Below are positions 10,905 to 24,230 of a stretch of 64,000 nucleotides of DNA, piece after piece. The position numbers were made by a program, and so were the translations under genes. Within the stretch, counting starts at the first letter, position 1. Each line of letters begins with the position of its first letter. The DNA is from Anisakis pegreffii (taxonomy: Eukaryota; Nematoda; Chromadorea; Rhabditida; Anisakidae). The notes beneath the pieces were generated by a model that was not told the origin of the DNA, searched no databases, and worked only from the letters and a program-made list of their open reading frames with translations. The stretch is taken from positions 62,001 through 126,000 of the forward strand of contig JAPYMA010003068.1 in NCBI GenBank assembly GCA_035041965.1, written 5' to 3'.

Positions 10905-11411
10905 TCATGAAGGGTGAGCAGTCGTAGCTGGGAATTTATATTCGAGGTTGGAGCAACGAGCGCACAGTCCCAAGCTAGCTTATAGGTGAGAAACATGAGC
11001 AGCTCAAAAATTTAGGAAGGATGAACGAGTCCTACCTTTAATCACATAATCCAAATCATTGGTACTTCTCGCAGTTGCTCCTGTTGTAGGCTCTAAAATA
11101 ATTATGTGATCAAGGAGGATTGAAACATTCAACGATGGTTCATTGCTTGAAACATTCAAACAACCATTCGAGTGATCATAAACGTTCAGTCGACGAATTT
11201 ACTTTTACTTAACGATGCTGTTTGCAATGTAAAGCCTCTTCAGAAGAAGGAACGCTGAAATTGATATCAGATAAGTAAAGATCAAAATTATAAGCAAAAT
11301 AGCAGCGTATTGATGCTGAAAGCATCGAAAGTGATCAGATGCAAACTCACCTATGTAAAGGCATGTACAAGCTGGAAGAAGAATCAGCAAAATTACGAAG
11401 CTGCACTGCAT
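10905..11411 (-). CDS. P4: diverged secreted-peptide gene related to P1-P3
   Basis: Exon 1 (11411-11351, 61 nt, the same length as in P1) encodes MQCSFVILLILLPACTCLYI, a signal peptide, with donor GTGAGT. Exon 2 (11092-11036, phase 1 to 1) encodes EPTTGATARSTNDLDYVIK with acceptor TTTTAG and donor GTAGGA, matching the P exon 2 end DYVVR. A third-exon homologue (about 10948-10905, reading LEYKFPATTAHPS then TGA) is present, but the acceptor AG is replaced by CCA. The last intron may therefore use another site or the gene may be decaying. Upstream (11500-11760) lies a relict of the unit arm, again in promoter position. Confidence 0.55.
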
Positions 11412-11499
11412 CACGGTAAACGACCCAATGTTTTGATGATAACGTATGTTGAATTGTGTTTATAAGCGCAGGTTGAAACCTAAGGAGAAACCATTTTCA

Positions 11500-11765
11500 T
11501 CGTTAATCTCTTCTCTGATACTATCAATTCTGTCACAATTTCATCACACAATCGCAATGCACCATATCACTGCTAATTTCATTTGGATGGTATCTATCGC
11601 TGTTGATTCGTAACTGTGATATGGGATTCTCTTGCTCATTTGATTGCATTGGCATATGTGACTTGTGATTATGTCGCATATTTTCGAGTGGCATGAGTAT
11701 GTGATCCTTCAGTGGCATCGGCAAAGTACTTTTCTCGCCAAACTAACGCCACGTCCAACGAAAGT
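11500..11765 (+). repeat. Relict of the unit arm upstream of P4
   Basis: Aligns with the right arm of unit A ('atcgctgttgattcg', 'cgagtggcatgag', 'ggcaaagtacttt', 'caaactaacgcca'). In - strand terms it sits just upstream of P4, as the left arm sits upstream of P1. Confidence 0.55.
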
Positions 11766-11989
11766 GATGATTTCATAGTGTTGGATTGTGATGTATGCTG
11801 AACGAATATAGTTTATGCAAATCAACGTTAGAAGTAAATTGTAGTGTTTGAAAATGCAAAATGAAAATTCCACGAATCGATTTGACTATTAAATGCTTTC
11901 GTTCATCGCTTGCTTTGAGCAATCGGATGGTCGGAGCTCGAGCTGAAACCCGAGCCGAACATCAGGAAATGTGCATTAGGAGCCGTAAA

Positions 11990-12460
11990 CGTACATCAAA
12001 AATTACGATGCTCACTTTGATGACAATCGCAGTTTTGGAGTAGTGACATGTAATATAGAAACTAGTAATCCAGTGATTGTCTGAGAAGCAAACGCTAAAT
12101 TGATTTAACGTAAAAACACTGATATGTCGAGCATCGCTTGCTTGTTTCCTTTTTTCATTAGTCATACTTTCGCTATTTTCTATTAATCAGTTCCGATATT
12201 GCTTTGGTCCTATGTACAAACAACGAAAATCTTTTGCTCATGCGAGGAATTGCTCACACGAACCAAATCCAATTGGCCTTTCATGTTCACATCCAATTCA
12301 AACCTTTTTGTGGCATTTTTCAATTTTTCTTCTATTGTCAACCAAACTTGTAATACCACCCGTCGTCCGATTTTATCTGATGATATCTATCCTACCTGCG
12401 CTGGCTTTCGTATCAGATGATGAGTTATTCACCACATCTGAGGTATCAAAAAATCCTAAC
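11990..12460 (+). repeat. Left member of a long inverted repeat flanking the gelsolin gene
   Basis: Matches the reverse complement of about 22145-22620, including 'gtagtgacatgtaatatagaa', 'gattgtctgagaagcaaacgc', 'gaattgctcacacgaacc' and 'caaacttgtaataccaccc'. Open frames run through both members but differ by frame, so the block is probably non-coding. Confidence 0.6.
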
Positions 12461-12744
12461 TGCTGATGCGAACTCCTCCGTTGACCATTTCAATGATACA
12501 ATAATCGGAAAGGGACTCAGAGACATTGGACGAGTGATCTTCTATTGAGCCTGTGAAACGTGCAGACCGTGTTCTGATATGTTAGCCACGTACAAAGCAC
12601 TCAGAGTATCTCCGGCATACTCTCGTAACTCTTACCCGAACATCAAAAGGTTTCTCAGTCTGTTGAAAAAAGGTCAAGCACTTAACACGTTAGAGGAAGC
12701 ACTCCTTGAATGGTGTTGTGAACAAAAACGGCATCATTATCATC

Positions 12745-13060
12745 ATCGTTTTCGCCTCTAACACAGTCTTATCTATCACTGTATTACTGAGGTTTTGTTA
12801 AGACTGATGTTATTCGCAATGATTTTATCGCTGTTGATTCGTCAGTGTGATTTAAGTGAAATTATTTTTCGCATTAGATCGCACTGATTTGCGATTTTGC
12901 CGGTATGAACATATTTTCGAAGGAAATTGAGCATGCAATCCTCTGTTTGCATTGGCAAAATATTTCGCCAAACAAACTGACCTCGTTTTCAACGATTCCA
13001 TGAATTACTCACCTTTGGTACAGATACAATGCATGAGATTCTGCACAGCAAAGTGGTGTT
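12745..13060 (+). repeat. Relict of the unit arm
   Basis: Diverged match to the right arm of units A-C ('tttatcgctgttgattcg', 'ccggtatgaacata', 'gaaattgagcatg', 'aaactgac...ttttcaacgatt'). No gene is attached that I can recognise. Confidence 0.5.
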
Positions 13061-15850
13061 TTCATTAGACAAAAATAACATTACAAATAATATAGACAGC
13101 AGAAATAACAGTGATGATAATGAACACAGTAATATTTTAATGATGATAATAACCCAAGTATCACTAATAAACTTTGGATGTATATTGCCTGAGAGGTCAG
13201 TCCGAAGTTTGCTCGAAACCAACACGAAGAATTACGGTTACGCATTGTACCATCATTTCCAGAGCAATTTCTGCAATTGTCTAGTTCCCTGGATGAACGG
13301 ATTTATTTACTTGAATCTACAAATTGAAGTAAAGATATTGTTTACTTGAATTGTTTTCTTGAAATCATATCTTCCTTGGGTGAGTTTACAAAAAACCTTC
13401 CAAGTGGAATGAATTGAAAGGGAATGATTCACTGAATGAGTAAAGTAGACTGCTTATGTTTTGCAACAAGTAAGCAATAGAGTGCATTCCAATTCGGTTT
13501 TATCGTGCCTTTTATGTTGATGTTTTAAATTGAATTATATTCGGTTTATGATTGACGGTAATCAAATTTAGATTAAATTATATCGGTCATCAATATTTGA
13601 TTCACATTTTTTGTATCAGCTCAAATAGACTTTATTATCAACAGTATTGCCACTCTGTTACATACATCTTGTCTCTATCAAGTATCAAAACAAACGGACA
13701 AATGCGAGATGCGAACCTTTCTGAAGAGGTTTTATGCCCAGTCCGGGAATAATCGCTTGAACTCGCTGGTTTCCCTGTTTTGGTGTAATGTTTTGATTAC
13801 GGCCGACGGAGGACGAGGCAAAGTGTCCGATGCGAGGTATTTCTGAAAGGACATCTCATGAATGTTAATGAACGATTTCATTGCGTCATTTGCTCAGTGT
13901 GCTGGTTTCGTTGAAATTGTTAACCAGTTACTTAGTCCCAGGCTCACTTTCACCGAGAGGACTAAAGACGGCGCAAAGGTCGGTTCGACCCAGTAGCATG
14001 CAGTGTTTCAGGTTGTTCATACGGTTGGTCTCACATTCTGTGATTAAAATTTGATAGCATTTCATGGAAGCAATCCTTCGGCGATCCCTCCAAAATCTTG
14101 CGAGATGTAAATCTGCCGAGGTTCGTCACCAAGAGAATTACACTGAACAAATCCGGCGCCCGCACTCTTTTGATGGACAATTGAGAAAACAGTTGGAATT
14201 AGAAATGCATGTTTTGTTAGGGTGTCAATTATCTTCACGTAAATTTGCGTTCCGCTTATAGCCACAGGTATTGCGCATAGCTGAACGATCCGATCAATCG
14301 AGCAATTGGAGTGGAAATTTTGCAGTTTTTTTCAGTCACCAATTTAGCAATTGAACTGTATCAGTGAAACTGTGCATAATCAATCGATAACACATACACG
14401 TTCACCATAACTCAAGGTTCTTATTCATCCAAACATGTGAAAAATTCGCGTGTTTTTGGACAAACCTGAGGATTGACAATTAGAAAAATGGTTCTTCAAC
14501 GATGAGATGGAGTGATGCGATGTGATAGAAAGTCGTTCAGTCCGAAGAAAGAATGAAACGACTAGATAAAATGGTGAATGAATGTCAACAAAGAAATGAG
14601 CGAACAAATGAGTGAACAATTCAAAGTTGACGAACTTGAGCCAATTGCCCAGCGAATTTTTTCTCGTTGGCGTTCGCGTTCGCACCAATCCACACATAAA
14701 TCACATCGAAATTATCCACAATCATCACGTCATCACCATCCAAATCCTTTAACGTCGTTCATACAAGCATCTGTCGGTCATTGCTGATTGCAAATACATC
14801 CACAAGGCAATCACTCAATTTTCATACCAATAACTTTTGGAGGTTTCTGGCATTCACTCTGTTTTACTCAACTTAGACCACCTTCCGAATGTGACCTTTC
14901 AGCGTATCTTAAATCAACAGCAACTCAAATTTAAGAAGTTCACTTCTTCCTGCCGAAAAGAGAAATAAACCGAAATGGCGTGAGCTTAAACGGTGAATTA
15001 CGCACACTGATGGCGATAGTAAAACCAATGTATGGTAGGGTGAAGTAATCCTTGGATGATAAAACCTGTATCTGTTGTGACAATCCCCAAATGGGAAGTG
15101 TTAAAAGCATACGAAAATGGGAGGAAACACTGATGATAGGTCACAGTAAGGTTACACAATGCTTCTCGAGTCGTCCCGAAACGGTAATTTTAGCAATTCG
15201 GACAGCAAAGTCTTTAACTAACAGTGGCTACAACACCAATAATCGCAGTCATAACGACCGCAAACACTGATAACAAATTATGTAACATTGATAATGATAA
15301 TAATAATAACAATATGAACGTTAAGTATGAAGACAGAATATACGAACTTTGCATGTGAATCGTGCGATTTCCTCCACTTGTAAATGTCCACTTTCATCAC
15401 TGCAATGGAATAATTTGGTTGGCACTTTTCTCTTCGTTTTACCATCCTCCCAAGCACTCGCCCACTGAGTGAAAGTCGCCGGCTCATGTCCATCCAACAC
15501 ACGTACAACTCCAGTCCATTCCGGTTTACCCTACAAACTGATGATACAAATTTAACAATATGAATTAAATTGTGTCGTCAGACGCCGACAGACCAATTGA
15601 ATTACGGTAATTTTTGCATGTCAATTTGCATGCTTCTCTTTGCTACCAATTAACGTAATACAGTTGTGATCAATTATTAATGTAAACCTTGACCATAATT
15701 CAGGCACAGTAAACTAAGTGAAAATTCATTTTCAGAAGAAAAACTGTACACGTTTATTTTATGCGCAGTTATCATGATTTGTTGTGAACGTAGATTACAG
15801 AGTACCTCAGCCAATTGCATAAAATTAGTAATGAATGGAAGAATGCTATT
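13061..15850. other. Stretch with no supported gene
   Basis: AT-rich, with only short frames on both strands. A frame at 14578-14787 (+) and one at 14425-14697 (-) overlap and lack splice or motif support. It may hold 3' flanking sequence of the gelsolin gene, whose last codon is at 15853. A GGTTCGACCC motif near 13981 resembles a tRNA B box, but no tRNA fold was found around it. Confidence 0.4.
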
Positions 15851-15852
15851 CA

Positions 15853-18800
15853 TCAACTCGCCTGTTCTTTAACAAATTGACGAGCATATTCCATCGCCTT
15901 CACCCGTTCGTCTCTAGTGCAACCATTACCGACCCAAACGAATAAACTGCTCACTCCAGTGTCCAATATGAACGCATCCTCAACAAAAACTTCATCATTC
16001 GAGTCCTCGAATAGCTCAAATTGTGGACTGCTGCCCTCTCACTCAGTGAACGATAGAACGATTGCGGGTGATGATAGCCAGCTCAACCAGTGGATAATAC
16101 GAGAAACAGGATTTCCAAAATGCAGCCGCTCAAACTCAGCATCAGCTATGTCTCTCCTAACTTCCGCTGAGACCACTGTTCAGGCATAAGCAAGCTTGAG
16201 TCCGTCTAACTTTAACCATAAATAAGTATCAGCCGAAGGTCGAACTTAGGCATGAGAGAGCGACAGTCTCCGGTAGCAGCCACGCTTCTATTCCATTACA
16301 TACTCGATCCGAGAGCAAACGGAAAATTGATCACTAGAAAAAATAGGCATTCAAAAGGTGTTCCAGAGTATTGTGGGTGATGATTATTTTTTGTCATAAC
16401 GAAACAGCATTGGAGACACCGTTCACGAGCATAAAAGCATTCGGGCAGATCCTTTCCCAGATCAGAACACACAATTACTTTCAATTGTATCTTCTGATCG
16501 AAAAAAACGATGAAGATAAATGGCACATAAACTTACTTTTGACTCTAGATCACGACGCTTGAAGCTGCCTTCAGAAACTTTCTTAATCTGCATTTTTCCA
16601 GTTTCGTCTGATACTCTAAATGTGGATTGTGAAATGATATGCCCATTGAACAACCATGTAATGTGATATATTATAATATAATCCATACTAGTGCTCGTCA
16701 GGGAGCAGTTTTTTGGACGGGGGGAGGTCTACGCCGGGAGAAAACTGGATGGAGAGGTTCCCCGCAAAATAGTAGGTGAGCGAATTGCGTGGGGGGAGCG
16801 CTTCCCGCATTTCCCGTCGGGGACCCCGATCCCCAACGAACACTAGTCCATGCAACGATCATTCAGCAGTAACGATAAATGTCAAACGAACGTTTAGACG
16901 ACTTTTTCAAGCGCTTTTTAACAACATTCCAAGCGTTCGATCATGAGGCTAATCATTATTACAGGTCTCACCTCCACAGAACAATTTTACGAGCTTGTGG
17001 ACGCCACAGATTCTCATCATCACCTCCGGCTTTCGCTGATTTTATGTCGTTCAGATTACCGGCACCACCGAATTCCGACCAAAATTCTTCATTCGTATTC
17101 CAATCTTCGTCTGCAATCGTTCCGCATATCACAATCTAGTCATGTGATTGACTAGATGTAGAAAATCAATTTTAATCAATCGGTTCATTATAAGTTTCTA
17201 CGTTAATGAATTAGAATTGAAAAGTATGTCCATTGAAGGTTTTCTTTTCGGTGCAAGTTCTCTCGAGTTCGGAGTTTCTTTCAACTTACGGGTGATGCAC
17301 ATTTTGCGCCGAAGTGTTCTTATTATATTACGCTTGCTAGTTATTGTTATTCAGAAGAAACAATCATCAGCAGTAATTGCGTAATGCATTGCCTTAGTAA
17401 CATTACATCTTATTATTGTCACAAGAAGACTGAGAACATTTCAAAATTTCGAACAAATATATGAATAAGGGAAGAAATGAGCGGAGATCGAATTAATGAT
17501 GAATCAGTAACTAATCAAAGAAACTAGTCAGCAATTGATAAGCGCTCGAAAAAGCAGTGAATTACTTAATGAATAAACACAAACAATGTAAACATCATCA
17601 CCTAAACCGTGCACTTGTACCTTACCACCTCGCATATCGCGTATGTTTCTCGCTTGGTCCATACCCTGGAACCAACAGAATGAGTTCGCGGACAACTATC
17701 ATGTACGCAATAACCCCAGGCGCGTGCCACTCAACGTGTAATTGCTAAGTAGAACAACTGCTTTCCTGATAATTGTCCCTGGACAAATGCGACCGGGGTA
17801 ATTAACCATGTAATCAAGAGTTCATATGAAGCAGTTGAGAGAGAGTAGTGGCTCGAGGAGTAGTTGTCTTAAGAACACAAAATATAACTCGAAATCGTGG
17901 AAAACTGATGATCAATCTTCATTTTTGTAAGCTAAACATCCTTCTCAGCGCCATCAGCGCAGGTGAAATGCCATCCATTGTTTTGTTTACAGTATTAACA
18001 TTAGTTGACCCAGCATATGTATTAGTGCAAGAAACCTGCATTGTTTTCAGACTGTCTGTATGCCATCTATGCAGTTGCCGTGTATTACTGACGGAAAATC
18101 AAACTCACAAACGATTCCCAAATCTATCAACTCCCTCTTGGAATGTTTATCGCTATTCGAGAGTTTGAGGCCCAGAGAATTATTCAGTTCACCTTGATGC
18201 GTTCAAGACGCCCGCTTTCGGGTGGCATCCACACATAAACATTCGAGCCGAGATCAAGAATAAAAACATCACCAAGATTAAGACTGGTTCGTTTGCATTC
18301 AACCTAAAATTCCTCCATTCAGCAAATTACATAAAATTCCTCAAAATCACTTCAAACAAGTTCAGTTGCAAAATAAATTCGCAACAAGAAAAATAATATA
18401 TTTCACCCATGCTATATGTATTGCAAGGAACTGTACTGGTTGATCTCAAATGTTATTGGTTTGTTAAGTAGATAGATATGGATGAAGTGGTACGATTTAT
18501 GATCACATTGTGCACTCAACGTTGTTTACTGACAAATATATGGTTACGAGATGGGACAAAATTAGGTGCAGATGCTGACTTGAAGTTCAGCTTATTGTCA
18601 AGTTTGTCAGAGGCTTAGATGCTTAACTAGAGCAACAACTAAACGCCATGAGTTCGGACGTTAGGTAGCTATGAAAAGGTACCTCCGTGCAGCGAACGTT
18701 GTATTTTCCTTTACAGTGCAACAGACTTGGTTTCCATTTCTCATATTGATTCGCTCCAATATGACGGAACCCAGATGCAGCGCCTCCTTGCAGATATCTT

Positions 18801-21582
18801 AAGGAACAATCATTACCAAATGTCTTCGCATAGAGCAATGGTTCTCATACGGAGTGAAATTACCCATTTTGTGTAATTTAGAGGCGTCAAGAGGTAATGG
18901 AGGGGGTCGGACAATTAGCATTTTTCGCAGTTGTTATGTTATGATAGAACGCCCTTGTGATGGTGTTCTTTAACTTGGGTATGTAAATGCGGTTAGCTGA
19001 TGGCAACACTTTTCATCCTCCCATTTTCTGAGTATTATTAGCTCGTGCGGGCCTAACAGGGTTTTCATCCGTATTAAAACGGTTTCATTCTTTTCCTTGT
19101 TGCTACAATCGTTCTCCTAACTTTTAACACCAAAATTGGTCTCTTCCGCTAATTTCTCATTGATTTCACTCAACAATTCAGGTCAAAATCTCAATCTGTA
19201 ATATACACTCAATAAATGATCATTTGACTGTCGAACGTTCTTGAACAATTCAATTCGATTACTGTATTGTTGATTTCGGCCGTCAACACCCATCAACGTA
19301 TCCAGTAAATAGTATATGCTACAGAATAAGAAGTTGATTTGAACTCTGAAGTGAAAGGAGACGTAGTGAATGAGAAAAACTCATCAAGAGAACTATATTC
19401 GCATGAGATAGCTACGAGATTGAATACAGCATGTTTGAAAAGAATGAGAATCCATGTGAATCAGTTTGAAGTGAGCGTGTCATAGACAACAGCTTTTCAT
19501 GCAATCATAATCGATTGCAATAACGAACATCACAATGGTCTAAGAGAAGGCCCAGCCATGTCGAATACCATCATGGTGCTAACAAGATGTGAACGTAGCG
19601 GTCATCTGAACATAACATATGGTTTTCCATTTGTTCCTGACGTTAAATAGTAAGTTCCTGGAACAAGGGAGTGGGGGAACGGCAGCCTGCGAGATCATCA
19701 CAAGGGGTAATGAAGTATCCGATGTGAGAACCACTGGCATAGAGCATGCAACATTACGATTGCATTTTATCATTTCTGTAAACGACTTCACATCGTTATT
19801 TTTGTCATGACTATTTATTCAAGTGAAAATTGTCACCAAAACGATATGAAGTTTGCGGATAGGAATTGAAATCGTATTGTTCACCTGATACCACTTTTGA
19901 AGTACGACATGAACAACGCTGATTCATGATCTTGCACCTGAATGAATTGCATTTGAGCATCTTTGCTACAGTTTACAGCTTGCAAAGCATACCTTCAAGA
20001 AGTGGATAGTAGGACGGTGATAAAGGCGAGATGCCTTGGATTTGAAGACATTTATCTCTATTGTTTCGTACCTATTTTCTAATGAGCGAATCCAAACCCT
20101 CTCCAAACTCAGGTTAGGGGAAGAGTGAGCTTTAATAAACTTATTTCAGGGACTTTAATTGATCCCAACGGTATTTGTTGAATTGTACAAATGGGAAACG
20201 TCGAACCAAAAGTAATTATTGTGTATGATTGACAACATCATTCTACTGAACAATCCATCCCCACTACTTTCATTCCACTTTACCTCCGATCTTTCGACTA
20301 ATAAATACCATATGAATCAAAGGATCATCTTTTGTCAAATCAAAAAAACCTACTTACCTCACGATATTGCACTGGTGTACCGCCCAAAGCATCATCCAAT
20401 TCAACAGTTTTGATTGCTGCTGTCCCTCTCTCATCCTACAAACCGCTATCTTTGAATGATCTCACTTAAATGCGTCCTCAGCCTTTTTCATATACAAATG
20501 CATGTAATGACATACAGTACAACACTTCTTCTCACATTTTTTCGCAAAAAAATGAAAATTTACTCGACCTAGCCTTTTTGATGTGCAATTCTCAAAACTG
20601 AACCCGCTTCGCTCATTTCAGAACCTCTCGAATCCAGACTTCTAGATCCCAACTACTGAGTCATAAGTACATAGCGAGCTTGTTAAAACTTCTTTAAAAG
20701 TTGAGAACGTCGTGCCTTTGTGGGGTCAGCTTACTGGGTGTACGTGCAAATACGAGAGACGAAAAGGAATTATGAGCAAATTCAGTTGTTTTTTTTTTGC
20801 TATATTATTTAGTTTGCTTCTTGATTTCAATGAGTAGACCAGCAACCGTTTCGACTGGTAGAGCAGGCTTGATAAGGAAAACGATTGTATATACGAGAGT
20901 GTTTGAAGTGACAGTATAAAAAATTATAAATTTGAAGATAAGTATGTCTTGCTCGTTTATTGAAATTATGTCTTAAAAATTCAAAATCATTGGATGAATT
21001 CTGATATACGAATGAAAATTTACGCATAAGTACATTGATGAATTCTGATAGAAGAATGAAAATTTACTTGACTCGATTCTTTTCCAAGCCAAAAGTGTAT
21101 ATCCCACGATTTTGTAGTTTTTGTCTGAAATTTACGATGGCACAGCTCTCAAAAATTTCAACGAAAGCGAATGAATATTTTATGAGGATTCTTTGCTGAA
21201 TTAGCACTTGACAAAAACCAGAAATTTTTCCAATAATTTTCTTGATCAGCAACGAAGAAGATGTTTTTCAGTGAACCACTTGATGCATGAGCCAGAATTC
21301 TCTACACATCTAGTCCGATCTCCATTGATGAACATTAGTGATGATAAGAGACCGAGTTTCGGTCGGTAAAATCTGGCGGATTTCGGTCGATACTCCAAGA
21401 TTTGGATTCCGATCGAAGAATTTTGAGATTCGGTTGAAATGCTGAATTGCGGAATACTTAATATTTGGTGGGGTGATCGAATTGAGCAAAAATGTGTTCG
21501 GACATACATTAAGAATGATGTACGAATCACCAGTATAGAAGCAACCGTGTTCTTCTTTTGGCACTTTTGAGACGGCGAAATT
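15853..21582 (-). CDS. Gelsolin/villin-family actin-binding protein, multi-exon, partial model
   Basis: Gelsolin repeats bind, sever and cap actin filaments, usually under calcium control. Supported exons, 5' to 3': 21582-21508 ([19 protein letters not shown], first-repeat core); 20435-20358 ([19 protein letters not shown]); 18823-18683 ([30 protein letters not shown]); 18303-18193 ([19 protein letters not shown]); 17665-17621 ([15 protein letters not shown]); 17135-16972 ([14 protein letters not shown]... to RKIVLWR); 16615-16537 ([19 protein letters not shown]); last exon to 15853 ([36 protein letters not shown], stop). Their order follows the gelsolin repeat order and the phases agree. Exons before 21582, one between 21508 and 20435, one before 18823, and the joins between 16537 and 16030 were not resolved. 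Near 16400 a T-run appears one base too long for the expected frame. Confidence 0.85.
18845..19065 (-). repeat. Dispersed repeat family C, copy 3, inside a gelsolin intron
   Basis: Reverse complement of the 1-330 repeat ('aattacccattttgtgtaattt', 'gggggtcgga', 'gaacgcccttgtgatgg', 'attattagctcgtg'). It begins about 20 bp upstream (in gene terms) of the exon at 18823. Confidence 0.6.
19066..20357. other. Gelsolin intron sequence
   Basis: No further gelsolin exon could be placed with confidence. A - strand stretch near 19380-19430 can be read as [13 protein letters not shown], reminiscent of the ES-x-LF-x-SYF segment expected here, but its splice phase does not fit. Confidence 0.35.
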
Positions 21583-22144
21583 CTAAAAATCTGATTGCAT
21601 TCTCGAGAATATTTCAATATTCTGCAAATTAAAGATTGAATTTTGTCTCAGCGAGACAATCAACAACTCGACTGTCCCCACAGCATGTCCATAGTAGAGT
21701 TTGGAATCTGGAGAAACCGGTCGTAAATTCTAGTAACGGACTCATGTATCGTTTACTTGAAAGGTGAAAATTATCTCCACCGGTAAAACCATTCGAAACG
21801 TCCGCTTGGAATCGCGAATGAAAACTTTTCTGCAGAAGATTAACCCGGATTCTGCAGCAATCGAGCTGCCCAACTCGCTTACTTCTCACCCCGTAGCAAT
21901 ATTGAATGTTTTACTCAATTATTATGAAGGCATATTCAGATGAAGATTTGAAAATTTTCAGACCATAATCCGCCATATTTCCAATCCACGTTGCTTTCCA
22001 GCGTTTTTGAAGGCGATGTCTACGACCGGAGGCATCCTGTCAAATCTTTTGCTGCAAATCACTAAAAAAATTTTTAAGTTGTGGATCGAATCAATGTGAT
22101 AAGCGATTAGCAATTCTTCTGCAACATCGGCAATAATTTCTTCC

Positions 22145-22620
22145 CTAAGTACAAATTAAACTAGAGTTTTCAAGTAATCTGAGGATAAGCTGGAATGTAT
22201 TCGACTGTTCAACAGGTCGTATTACAAACTTGGTCGATGAAAATACAGTGAGAATAAAAGAAAAATTGAAAAAGGCTATGAAAAGGGTTGAATTGGATGG
22301 AAGGGTGAAGGGATGAAGGGTGAACGTGAAAGGCCAGTTGGATTTGGTTCGTGTGAGCAATTCCTTGCATGATCAAAAGATTTTGGTTGTTTATATGTAT
22401 CAGAAGAACCAGAGTAATCATTGGAACTGACTAATAGAAAATAGCGAAAGCATGACTAATCTAAAAATGAGACAAGCAAGCGAGACTCGACGTTTGTGAT
22501 TTAACGTTGAACCAATTTCGCGTTTGCTCATCAAACAATCACTAGATTACTATTTTCTACATTATATGTCACTACTCCAAAACTGTGATTGTCATCAAAG
22601 TAAACATCAGAATTTTCTAA
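22145..22620 (-). repeat. Right member of the inverted repeat flanking the gelsolin gene
   Basis: Reverse complement of 11990-12460 with ordered matches and small indels, including a local 'ggaagggtgaagggatgaagg' expansion near 22300. Confidence 0.6.
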
Positions 22621-23959
22621 AAAAACGCCGAAAAGCGGACTTTTACCAATAAAAAGCGAGCAGTTTAATGTCGAGCAACCGATAAGAATCTTGCAATACG
22701 TGTAAACATGAAATTTGATTTATGCCCTCTGAGTGATAATATTTTGCACTTATAGTATCGTCATTCTATAATCAACAATGACAGATCAGAACGAGTTAAT
22801 GTCTTTCAGTTATCAGTAATATGGCAAAATTGATATCTTTGCAAAATGCCAACACAGTTTTCATTGATTGATATCTTTTCTTATTACATAGAGGAATATA
22901 AGAACACCTTGAATTACCCATTCTCACAAAATAATATTGTTCGATCATTGATTCGGCGAGGAGAAATGTGTAGGATTTACTAGCGGTAGTGATGCAACCT
23001 ACCACTGACACCATTTTCGCGCATGAAATAAAACAAACTGCTGAGAAAGAAACGGATGATCATTGTGAAAACACTGAACAAGAAGTGGGAAGGAAAGAGA
23101 AAGGTGAATGAATCGTTAAAAAAACAATCAGATAGAATAGAATATCAAAACTCAACCCAAAGCTTGGGTCTGTCCATGAAGTTAAGACTAAGCAGGTTAT
23201 GAACGTTGTTGTTTTTACCAACGAAGTCAATACCATTCCACTGAAGATGTTGCCACTGAAGTTCAGTGCTTGTAGGAAATAGCCTGAGAATTGCATCAGG
23301 TTGTTTAAAACATCTGATGTTTCTCATATATCTCTCGACAGTTTCGGTATTCCGGTCTGTTTCCAAGATGTTTTAGACATAATAGTGATGCCTGAGCCGG
23401 TATCATTTTGGAATCGAAACAAGCGGTTGTTCAGTTGAATAGTGATGTACCAGCGTCGTTGCCGAGCGTCTTGCGATGTAACTATACATTCATCCTATTA
23501 GGCTGTTCAAGGGAAAATAGTTCTCAAAACCTCACATTCGCTGGAAAAAAACGTTCCTAAAACCATCCATGGGGAACAAAAGCTCGCACAATATATTCGC
23601 TGAGAAACCCTCAGCAACTCTAAGCTGATCATCGGTCTACTAGCTCCACAGTTCCGCTATCTCCCTCGTCCTGCTACTCACGATTCAAGTGTCATCACTG
23701 ATCGTGAGTGATCGCCTTGCTTATTATATTTGTATTCCTACCTATTACTGCCTTCTTACATGGCAAGTAACGTGTCTTACGCCCCCATAGGTAACTACCT
23801 AGCCGATAGCGTTGATCGTGTTTTTAAGCGCAGTTTGAAGCATATTGCAGTAAAGAATAAGCGCATTGTTTTAATCGCCGCTTTCGCCTCCATTACTGTC
23901 AGTTTTATTGCAGCATTATCGCATTATTACAATGCCTAATATTCCCGCGATCGGTGGAA

Positions 23960-24230
23960 AACTTGAGTTTTATGTACGATATTCATTTCGCTTATTCGTT
24001 GAACATTTAACGATATTGGCGTACGAATGCTCCATCCTCATGAAATTCTGATTTTGATTATCGATGTAGCGATACCGTCAGTTCTTTCGCAATATTCTCA
24101 CAACATCACACAATATCACCGATAAGTTTATTTGGTTTATTTCTATCGTTGTTGGTTCGTAATTGTTATGGGATTCTCTGGCACATTTGATTGCACTGAC
24201 AATCGATAACGAGTTTCGAAAATGAACCAC
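23960..24230 (+). repeat. Relict of the unit arm
   Basis: Diverged match to the right arm ('atcacacaatatcacc', 'tatcgttgttggttcgtaattg', 'gggattctctggcacatttgattgcact'). Confidence 0.45.

Noticed and set aside
13970..14030. Possible tRNA (GGTTCGACCC)
   Set aside because: No matching A box or foldable acceptor and anticodon stems were found around the motif.
21508..21582. A second gelsolin-like gene starting here
   Set aside because: The exon order and strand fit one gene running to 15.85 kb, so I treat it as the upstream part of that gene.
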